Origin: Candidatus Onthomorpha intestinigallinarum | GTDB taxonomy: Bacteria; Bacteroidota; Bacteroidia; Bacteroidales; P3 | Assembly: GCA_019114015.1 (NCBI GenBank) | Contig: DXGG01000133.1 | Location: 1 to 5,543 of the forward strand | Length of the DNA: 5,543 nt | Direction: 5' to 3' | Shown here: positions 1-5,543 of the stretch, piece by piece | How the letters are laid out: every line of letters begins with the position of its first letter | Position numbering within the stretch: the stretch's first letter is position 1 | Position numbers and translations under genes: made by a program | Notes under the pieces: generated by a model | Databases searched by the model: none | What the model saw: only the letters and a program-made list of their open reading frames with translations | What the model was told of the DNA's origin: nothing

Positions 1-1080
1 GCGGTATCCAGTCCGAAAAGAGGCATAGGCGAGACCACCCTTGCTAAGTTGAACGCCATGGCCAGAGAGCGTGGCTTGTCGCTGTTTGACGCGGCCACAA
101 ATACCGAACTGCTGCAAACGGCATTCAACTACGGCACCATAAAGAAATTGCAGGACTTCTGCGGCATTATATGCGCATACAGTGCCAAGTGCGACGAGGC
201 CGATGCCTTTGAACTGGGCAGCAGAATCATAGAGGCTTCGGGACTGAAGGACTGTCTGCGAATGGAGAAGACCATGGAGTCGGAGGATCGCATAGCCAAC
301 ATAGACGAATTGATTGACAGCATGCAGTCCTTCGTGGAGGCGGAGCGTGAGGAACTGGTGAACGAACTGACCGGTGAAAGCCTCGACACCGAGGACAGAA
401 GCCTTGCGGCCTTTATGCAACAGATAAGCCTTGTGAGCGACACCGACAGCACAAGCGATGAAAAGGACTACGTGAGTCTTATGACTATACACGCTTCCAA
501 AGGACTGGAATTCAAGCACGTATTCATAGTGGGCATGGAGGAGAACATATTCCCTTCGCTGTCCGCCCTGGCCTCCATGCAGGAGATGGAGGAGGAAAGG
601 CGTTTGTTCTACGTTGCGATGACACGTGCCAAGTCGTCGCTTTGTCTGACATGTGCATGCACGAGATACGAATACGGACAGCTTACCTTTTCGGAGCCGA
701 GCCGTTTCATACGAGACATAGACCCCCGCTTCCTTGCCGGAGGGGAGGAAAAGAAAAAAAAGGAGCTGCCGAAGTCGGAAACGGACAGGAAGATGTTTCC
801 GTGGATGAAACCGTCTCAGGAGAAGAAACCTCTGCCGCTGACAAGCCTGAAACACAACACTCTCACGAAAAAGACCGCGGAGGGTGCCGCAGACAAAGGA
901 CCTGTTCTGGCAATGGCCGACATGGAAGAGGGCATGCAGGTGTGGCATGACAGGTTCGGCAAGGGCGTGATAGTCAGCCTGAACAGGGATGAAAAGAACG
1001 GCAGGGCCGTGGTGGACTTCGAACAGTTCGGACAGAAGACGCTCGTGCTGCTGTTTGCAAAACTGAGAAAATCGAATTAG
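1..1080 (+). CDS. UvrD/PcrA-family ATP-dependent DNA helicase, C-terminal part (5' end outside window)
   Basis: Superfamily 1 3'-5' DNA helicase of the UvrD/PcrA/Rep group, which unwinds DNA in nucleotide excision repair, mismatch repair and replication restart. The frame is open from base 1, and its first residues contain PKRGIGETTL, the conserved 'PxRGIG' segment of domain 2. The TTG at 49 is therefore an internal Leu codon, not a start. Residue numbers here count from base 1. Helicase motif V is at about 158-181 (MTIHASKGLEFKHVFIVG) and motif VI at about 197-211 (EEERRLFYVAMTRAK), whose Arg contacts ATP. A charged linker containing a Lys run follows, then a C-terminal Tudor-like module at about 307-359 (VWHDRFGKGVIV, VVDFEQFG). 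In PcrA/UvrD this module is known to contact RNA polymerase. The visible 359 residues are about half of a normal 730-800 residue enzyme; Walker A and motifs Ia-III would lie upstream. The stop at 1078-1080 is one base before the next start. I cannot tell PcrA from UvrD by name, so no symbol is given. Confidence 0.95.
   Translation, partial: AVSSPKRGIGETTLAKLNAMARERGLSLFDAATNTELLQTAFNYGTIKKLQDFCGIICAYSAKCDEADAFELGSRIIEASGLKDCLRMEKTMESEDRIANIDELIDSMQSFVEAEREELVNELTGESLDTEDRSLAAFMQQISLVSDTDSTSDEKDYVSLMTIHASKGLEFKHVFIVGMEENIFPSLSALASMQEMEEERRLFYVAMTRAKSSLCLTCACTRYEYGQLTFSEPSRFIRDIDPRFLAGGEEKKKKELPKSETDRKMFPWMKPSQEKKPLPLTSLKHNTLTKKTAEGAADKGPVLAMADMEEGMQVWHDRFGKGVIVSLNRDEKNGRAVVDFEQFGQKTLVLLFAKLRKSN
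754..761 (+). repeat. A8 homopolymer in the helicase linker
   Basis: Eight consecutive A bases inside the Lys-rich linker between the helicase core and the Tudor-like end (codons AAG AAA AAA AAG). Runs of this length can cause polymerase or ribosome slippage. A shift into the -1 frame would run to a stop near 950 and lose the Tudor-like module. Whether slippage happens here is unknown; the run may simply encode Lys. Confidence 0.5.
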
Positions 1081-1081
1081 C

Positions 1082-1732
1082 ATGGAATACAACACAAAGA
1101 GAGAAACGTTGCTCATACCCGAATACGGACGCAACATACAGAAACTGGCGGAATATGCCGTCACCATAGAGGACAGGGAGAAAAGGACGGCTTTTGCCAA
1201 CATGATAGTGAACACCATGGCCCAACTGTCCCCTTCCATCAAGGACTCGGGAGACTACAGACACAAGTTGTGGGACCATCTGTTCATCATATCAGACTAC
1301 AAACTGGATGTGGACAGCCCCTACCCCATGCCGTCAAAGGAAAAGAACCGCGAAAAGCCGCAGTCGCTTCATTACAAGAACTCGGCGATACGCTTCCGTC
1401 CTTACGGCAAGATAATAGAGAACATGATAGACAAGGTGATAGACATGCCGGAGTCGGAGGAGAAGAACGAACTGATAGAAAGGATAGCCCAACAGTTGAA
1501 GAAAAGCTATCTGCAATGGAACGTAAACAGTTGCGACGACCGGATGATACTCGAACACTTCGAACAGTTGTCACACGGACAACTGAAACTGCAGGAGGAC
1601 TTCAAACTGCAAAGCACCAAACAGATACTGGGCAACGGCAAGAAAAAGAACGCCGCACAGAACAACGGCCAGAAACACAAGGCCAAACATCAGAATCAGA
1701 AGAAAAACAATAAAACCGACATCAGCGCATGA
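1082..1732 (+). CDS. DUF4290 domain protein, function unknown
   Basis: A 216-residue soluble protein that I recognise as the DUF4290 family, found mainly in Bacteroidota. No biochemical role is known to me. Family-like segments are LLIPEYGRNIQKLAEY (about 10-25), DREKRTAFANMIVNTM (31-46), KLWDHLFIISDYKLDVDSPYP (62-82) and FRPYGKIIENMI (105-116). The first 180 residues look largely helical and contain no signal peptide or membrane segment. Residues 185-216 form a Lys/Asn/Gln-rich tail (GKKKN, QKHKAKHQNQKKNN) that is probably disordered and could bind nucleic acid; that is inference from composition only. The start ATG at 1082 follows the helicase stop by one base and has no Shine-Dalgarno sequence, only A-rich bases. 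The stop overlaps the murA start. Placement directly before murA is, as I recall, common in the phylum and may reflect a role near envelope synthesis, but the sequence does not prove it. Confidence 0.85.
   Translation: MEYNTKRETLLIPEYGRNIQKLAEYAVTIEDREKRTAFANMIVNTMAQLSPSIKDSGDYRHKLWDHLFIISDYKLDVDSPYPMPSKEKNREKPQSLHYKNSAIRFRPYGKIIENMIDKVIDMPESEEKNELIERIAQQLKKSYLQWNVNSCDDRMILEHFEQLSHGQLKLQEDFKLQSTKQILGNGKKKNAAQNNGQKHKAKHQNQKKNNKTDISA
1729..1732 (+). other. ATGA stop-start overlap between the DUF4290 gene and murA
   Basis: The murA start ATG (1729-1731) overlaps the TGA stop (1730-1732) of the upstream gene. This four-base overlap is a classic arrangement for termination-reinitiation, so murA translation is probably coupled to the upstream gene. 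No purine-rich Shine-Dalgarno element lies at the usual distance; the upstream bases are A-rich (AGAAAAACAATAAAACC), which is typical of Bacteroidota starts. Confidence 0.8.
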
Positions 1733-3033
1733 GTTCATTTGAGATAACAGGAGGCAACAGCCTTAGCGGAGAGATAATACCTCAGGGTGCCAAGAACGAG
1801 GCATTGCAGGTGATATGCGCCGTACTGCTGACGGACAAGGAGGTGACAATAGGCAACATCCCCAACATAAGGGACGTGAACAAATTGATAGAGCTGCTGG
1901 AATACCTCGGCGTAAAGGTCAACAGGATAAACGCTGACACATATTCCTTTCAGGCCGACAGGATAGACATAGAACGCATATATACCGAACGCTATGCCCG
2001 CATGGCCTCGGCTCTCAGGGGCTCAATAATGCTTGTGGGACCAATGTTGGCAAGGTTCAAGAAAGCCTACATACCCACCCCCGGCGGGGACAAGATAGGA
2101 CGCAGGAGGCTCGACACGCATTTCACGGGCTTCGAGATGCTCGGTGCGGACATTTCGTATGATGCCGTTACCAAGGCCTATGAGGTCAGGGGCGACAAGC
2201 TGCAAGGCTGTTACATGCTCTTGGACGAGGCGTCGGTGACGGGTACTGCCAACATAGTCATGGCGGCCTGTCTTGCAAAGGGAACGACGACCATATTCAA
2301 TGCCGCCTGCGAGCCTTACGTGTTGCAGCTTTGCACCATGCTCAACAACATGGGCGCAAGGATAAGCGGCCTCGGCTCCAACCTGCTGACAATAGAAGGT
2401 GTCGAAGGGTTGAACGGATGCACCCACAGACTGTTGCCCGACATGATAGAGGTGGGCAGTTTCATAGGACTTGCGGCCATGACGCGTTCGGACATAACGA
2501 TAAAGGATGTGGAGCCGAAACAACTGGGCATGATTCCTTCGGTGTTCCGCCGCTTGGGAATAAAACTGGAGGAAAAGGGCAACGACATACACATACCACA
2601 GCAGAACATATACGAGGTAGAGAAATTCATGGACGGCTCCATAATGACCATTGCGGACGCTCCGTGGCCGGGCTTCACTCCCGACCTGATAAGCATAGCA
2701 CTGGTTGTGGCCACTCAGGCCAAGGGCAGCGTGCTCATCCACCAGAAGATGTTCGAGAGCCGTCTGTTCTTCGTGGACAAACTGATAGACATGGGTGCAC
2801 AGATAATACTGTGCGACCCTCACAGAGCCACGGTCATAGGCTCCGAAAGGAAGTATCCCTTGCGCGGGGTAAGGATGACAAGTCCCGACATAAGAGCCGG
2901 CGTCGCCTTGTTGATAGCCGCCCTGTCGGCCGAAGGCAAGAGCATAATAGACAACATAGAACAGATAGACAGAGGGTATCAGGATATAGACATAAGATTA
3001 CAAGCCTTGGGCGCAAACATAAGACGTATTTGA
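1729..3033 (+). CDS. murA: UDP-N-acetylglucosamine 1-carboxyvinyltransferase MurA, Asp-type active site
   Basis: Cytoplasmic enzyme of the first committed peptidoglycan step: it transfers enolpyruvate from phosphoenolpyruvate to the 3'-OH of UDP-GlcNAc. The protein is 434 residues against 419 in E. coli, and covers the full EPSP-synthase-like two-domain fold. Visible active-site matches to E. coli numbering are K22-N23 (GAKNEAL), R126 (for R120), D319 (for D305, in PDLISIAL), R389 (for R371, in SPDIRAG) and R415 (for R397, in IDRGYQDI). The mobile loop reads TPGGDKIGRRRLDTHF, so residue 121 (codon GAC at 2089-2091) is Asp where E. coli has Cys115. Asp at this place is known to keep enzyme activity but prevents covalent inactivation by fosfomycin. 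The start at 1729 gives the expected N-terminus with K22 in the canonical place. The gene overlaps the upstream gene by four bases and is followed four bases later by the arginase-like gene. Ile is coded by ATA in 42 of 48 cases by hand count. Confidence 0.97.
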   Translation: MSSFEITGGNSLSGEIIPQGAKNEALQVICAVLLTDKEVTIGNIPNIRDVNKLIELLEYLGVKVNRINADTYSFQADRIDIERIYTERYARMASALRGSIMLVGPMLARFKKAYIPTPGGDKIGRRRLDTHFTGFEMLGADISYDAVTKAYEVRGDKLQGCYMLLDEASVTGTANIVMAACLAKGTTTIFNAACEPYVLQLCTMLNNMGARISGLGSNLLTIEGVEGLNGCTHRLLPDMIEVGSFIGLAAMTRSDITIKDVEPKQLGMIPSVFRRLGIKLEEKGNDIHIPQQNIYEVEKFMDGSIMTIADAPWPGFTPDLISIALVVATQAKGSVLIHQKMFESRLFFVDKLIDMGAQIILCDPHRATVIGSERKYPLRGVRMTSPDIRAGVALLIAALSAEGKSIIDNIEQIDRGYQDIDIRLQALGANIRRI

Positions 3034-3037
3034 ATTT

Positions 3038-4204
3038 ATGGAACTGAATAAATATTTCGATTGCCTCGATTTGGAAAAAATGGGGCTGAACGGTTTGGAT
3101 GACACCTGCATTGCAGGCAGCATTATATGCAACAATGTCAACTATGAGCTGAACGAAAACGACCTTGACGCCGACATTGCAATCATAGGCGTAGGCGAAA
3201 GGCGCGGTGAAGGCGTGACGGAGTACAGCCATGCCGCGGACAATATAAGGAAACAGTTATACAGGCTCAAACGATTCTCCAAAAAGATAAGGATAACGGA
3301 CCTCGGCAACATGAAAAGGACGGACACCCTGGAGCAGGCCTACGACGCACTGACGGATGTCTGTTGCAGGCTGTTGCAGGCAAGGGTCATACCTCTGGTT
3401 CTGGGCGGAAGCAACGACATGGTCGTAGCCACATACAGGGCTTACGAACTGATAGGGCAGATAATAAACATGGTCGGCATAGACTCGCGCATAGACCTCA
3501 AGTCGCTCGACAAGACGATAAGTGCGGACAACTTCCTCGCCCATCTGTTCTGCTCCGAACCGAACTATCTGTTCAACTATACCCACATAGGCTATCAGTC
3601 CTATTTCGTGGATCCTCCTTTGGTGGACCTTATGCGCAACCTTAAATTCGACGTTTACCGCCTGGGCGAAATGCAGGCAAAGTTGAGCGACACCGAACCG
3701 CTCATACGCAATGCCGACATGCTGGCCATTGACATGAATGCCGTAAGGGCAAGCGACAATCCTTGCAGCGACACTCCTCACGGATTCTACGGCGAGGAAC
3801 TGTGCAAGATGACGGACTATGCCGGGATGAGCGACAAGTTAAGCTCCATAGGCTTCTACGGCTACGATTCCGACATGGACTTCAACCTTAACGGTGCAAA
3901 ACTTATAGCCCATGCCGTATGGTATTTCATGTACGGATTCCTGTGGAGAAAGAACGATTTCCCGTACAAGGACCTGAACAATTACTACAGATTCAGCGTA
4001 ATGCTCGAGGAAAACAACTCCATAATATTCTACAAAAGCAAGAAAAGCGAACGCTGGTGGATGCAGGTGCCTTGCAGCAGCGAAAACAGGGCGAAATACA
4101 TGCGGCATTATCTTGTGCCGTGTACCTATGAGGACTATCGGAAAGCGACCGAAAACATAATACCGGACCGTTGGGTGAACGCCTACGAGAAAATAAATCT
4201 GTAA
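3038..4204 (+). CDS. arginase/formimidoglutamase-superfamily protein with degraded metal site
   Basis: A 388-residue protein of the ureohydrolase superfamily (arginase, agmatinase, formimidoglutamase). These enzymes use a two-manganese centre to hydrolyse guanidino or formimino groups. The three signature motifs can be located but are altered. GGDHS becomes GGSND (123-127), so Asn126 replaces a metal His. DAHxD becomes DSRID (149-153), keeping D149 and D153 but replacing His with Arg151. DxDxxD becomes DMNAVRASD (232-240), keeping D232 but replacing the second Asp with Asn234. Both metal positions are thus damaged and hydrolase activity is doubtful. The C-terminal part (GFYGEELCKMTDYAGMSDKL at 249-268, KSKKSERWWMQVP at 333-345, PDRWVNAYEKI at 376-386) lies outside the ordinary arginase core and matches what I recall of a Bacteroidota-specific branch, often labelled formimidoglutamase. 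There is no signal peptide or membrane segment. The start ATG at 3038 lies four bases after the murA stop, with A/T-rich upstream sequence and no Shine-Dalgarno. The annotation as an active enzyme should not be trusted. Confidence 0.85.
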   Translation: MELNKYFDCLDLEKMGLNGLDDTCIAGSIICNNVNYELNENDLDADIAIIGVGERRGEGVTEYSHAADNIRKQLYRLKRFSKKIRITDLGNMKRTDTLEQAYDALTDVCCRLLQARVIPLVLGGSNDMVVATYRAYELIGQIINMVGIDSRIDLKSLDKTISADNFLAHLFCSEPNYLFNYTHIGYQSYFVDPPLVDLMRNLKFDVYRLGEMQAKLSDTEPLIRNADMLAIDMNAVRASDNPCSDTPHGFYGEELCKMTDYAGMSDKLSSIGFYGYDSDMDFNLNGAKLIAHAVWYFMYGFLWRKNDFPYKDLNNYYRFSVMLEENNSIIFYKSKKSERWWMQVPCSSENRAKYMRHYLVPCTYEDYRKATENIIPDRWVNAYEKINL

Positions 4205-4208
4205 GAAT

Positions 4209-5543
4209 ATGGAACGAAGAGTAAGAGTGAGATTTGCACCGAGTCCGACAGGACCGCTGCATATAGGAGGCGTGAGAACGGCCTTGTACAACTATCTGTT
4301 TGCGAAGAAAAACGGAGGGGACTTCCTGCTCAGAATAGAGGATACGGACCGCACGCGCTTTGTGGAGGGTGCGGAAGAGTACATCATAGAATCGTTCGAA
4401 TGGTTGGGGATAAGGTTTGACGAAGGCGTAGGCATAGGAGGCGACTACGGTCCTTACAGACAATCGGAACGTAAGGACATGTACAGAAAATACGCTCTGG
4501 AACTTGTGGAAAAAGGCTGGGCCTATTATGCCTTCGACACTCCCGAAGAACTGGACGGCATGAGGAAACGGTACGAAGCCGAAAAAAAGAACTTCCAATA
4601 CGACTGCAAGACGAGGATGTCGCTAAGGAACTCCCTGTCTCTTTCGCAGCAGGAGGTTGAAAGGCTGCTGGAGGAAGGTGCGGCCTATGTGATAAGGTTC
4701 CGCTTTCCGGAGAACGAGGACATACATCTGGACGACCTCATACGCGGACACGTGAAGATGAACTCCTCACTGTTGGACGACAAGGTACTCTACAAGTCCG
4801 ACGGAATGCCTACCTACCATTTGGCCAACATTGTGGACGACCACCTTATGAAGATAACGCATGTGATACGAGGTGAGGAATGGCTGCCCTCCTGCCCTCT
4901 GCACGTGATGCTATACAAGGCCTTCGGCTGGGAAGACACCATGCCCGCATTCGCCCATCTTCCGCTGTTGCTCAAACCGGAAGGCAACGGCAAACTCTCA
5001 AAAAGGGACGGAGACCGTTTGGGATTCCCCGTATTCCCGCTTCAATGGACCGACCCGAAAACCAAAGAGGTGTCCTCGGGATACAGGGAAAGCGGATATT
5101 TGCCGGAAGCAGTAATAAACATGCTGGCTCTTTTGGGCTGGAACTCCGGAACGGAACAGGAACTGTTCTCGCTGGACGAACTGGTACAGGTCTTCTCCAT
5201 TGAACGCATAAGCAAGCACGGAGCCAAATTCGACCTCGAAAAAGCCAAGTGGTTCAACCATCAATATCTAATGAAGGTATCGGACGAGGAGTTGACCGAG
5301 GCCTTCATGTCGGACTTGAAAAGCAGGAACATAGACCGCAGCAAGGATTTCGTTGCAAGCGTGGTAAGACTGATAAGGGAAAGGTGCAACTTTGTGAAAG
5401 ACCTTTGGAGCAACAGCGACTATTTCTTCGTCGCACCTGAAGAGTATGCCGAGAAAGCGTTGAAGAAACGCTGGAAGGACGGAATGACGGAAAAAATGAT
5501 GGTCATATCCAACAATCTCCAACAGATAAGCGACGGCAAGAAC
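4209..5543 (+). CDS. gltX: glutamate--tRNA ligase GltX (3' end outside window)
   Basis: Class I aminoacyl-tRNA synthetase that charges tRNA-Glu with glutamate for translation and for tRNA-dependent tetrapyrrole synthesis. The frame runs without a stop from ATG 4209 to the last base, giving 445 residues; Bacteroidota enzymes are about 500, so some 50-65 are missing. The Rossmann fold opens with VRFAPSPTGPLHIGG (6-21), containing the HIGH-type motif as HIGG. LRIEDTDRTR (41-50) follows, then the tRNA acceptor-binding insertion at about 75-190, YHLANIVDDHLMKITHVIRG (203-222), and the KMSKS-type loop as KLSKRDGD (262-269). The anticodon-binding helical region starts near 320. After KLSKR comes a segment (about 270-300, RLGFPVFPL then SSGYRESGYLPEA) longer than in E. 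coli. The CxC zinc motif of E. coli GltX is absent: the matching stretch reads AYYAFDTPEEL. The start is four bases after the preceding stop, preceded by AGAAAATAAATCTG, with no Shine-Dalgarno. Confidence 0.97.
   Translation, partial: MERRVRVRFAPSPTGPLHIGGVRTALYNYLFAKKNGGDFLLRIEDTDRTRFVEGAEEYIIESFEWLGIRFDEGVGIGGDYGPYRQSERKDMYRKYALELVEKGWAYYAFDTPEELDGMRKRYEAEKKNFQYDCKTRMSLRNSLSLSQQEVERLLEEGAAYVIRFRFPENEDIHLDDLIRGHVKMNSSLLDDKVLYKSDGMPTYHLANIVDDHLMKITHVIRGEEWLPSCPLHVMLYKAFGWEDTMPAFAHLPLLLKPEGNGKLSKRDGDRLGFPVFPLQWTDPKTKEVSSGYRESGYLPEAVINMLALLGWNSGTEQELFSLDELVQVFSIERISKHGAKFDLEKAKWFNHQYLMKVSDEELTEAFMSDLKSRNIDRSKDFVASVVRLIRERCNFVKDLWSNSDYFFVAPEEYAEKALKKRWKDGMTEKMMVISNNLQQISDGKN

Noticed and set aside
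49..51. TTG as the start of the helicase gene
   Set aside because: The frame is open to base 1 and the upstream residues PKRGIGETTL match a conserved UvrD/PcrA segment, so the gene begins outside the window.
2023..2823. Long antisense open frame of 266 codons inside murA
   Set aside because: It is in codon register with murA, so its stops would correspond to sense codons TTA, CTA and TCA, which this gene hardly uses. It ends at the TCA codon of Ser99. The product has no recognisable motifs, and murA on the other strand is unambiguous.
3034..3037. Possible promoter or terminator between murA and the arginase-like gene
   Set aside because: The gap is only four bases. I found no Bacteroidota -7 element (TAnnTTTG) and no hairpin with a T run around any of the gene junctions.
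2331..3047. 238-codon plus-strand frame overlapping the end of murA
   Set aside because: The translation is rich in His, Arg, Gly and Gln with no fold-like pattern, as expected for an out-of-frame reading of murA.
3993..4598. Antisense frame of 201 codons across the arginase-gltX junction
   Set aside because: It opposes two well-supported genes and has no family signature; the open frame follows from scarce TTA/CTA/TCA codons.
4880..5203. 107-codon plus-strand frame within gltX
   Set aside because: Lies fully inside the gltX frame, which carries the catalytic motifs here; composition is that of a shifted reading.

Overview
This window reads as a compact, all-plus-strand stretch of a Bacteroidota chromosome, probably of the order Bacteroidales. 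Three things suggest this. The gene set includes a DUF4290 protein directly upstream of murA and an arginase-like protein with a GGSND motif in place of GGDHS. The glutamyl-tRNA synthetase has the HIGG / KLSKRDGD form that I associate with this phylum. The start codons also lack Shine-Dalgarno sequences and are preceded by A/T-rich bases. Base composition looks balanced, near 50% GC by eye. I cannot name a genus.

Layout: (1) 1-1080, the C-terminal part of a UvrD/PcrA-type superfamily 1 DNA helicase whose 5' end lies outside the window; (2) 1082-1732, a DUF4290 protein of unknown function with a basic, low-complexity tail; (3) 1729-3033, murA, which commits UDP-GlcNAc to peptidoglycan synthesis and carries Asp instead of Cys at the fosfomycin target position; (4) 3038-4204, an arginase/formimidoglutamase-like protein whose metal-binding residues are partly lost; (5) 4209-5543, gltX, glutamyl-tRNA synthetase, cut by the window end. 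The gltX frame stays open to the last base.

The five genes are separated by +1, -4, +4 and +4 bases, so there is no room for internal terminators, and they probably form one transcription unit with translational coupling at least at the ATGA overlap before murA. There is no intergenic stretch longer than 4 bases. I see no RNA gene, mobile element, CRISPR array or repeat family.

The genes cover DNA repair, cell-wall synthesis and translation. They look like a housekeeping cluster, not a specialised pathway. The points most worth a second look are the Asp-type MurA, the probable pseudo-arginase placed between murA and gltX, and a very strong preference for the isoleucine codon ATA throughout. 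I did not find evidence for a new defence or mobile system.
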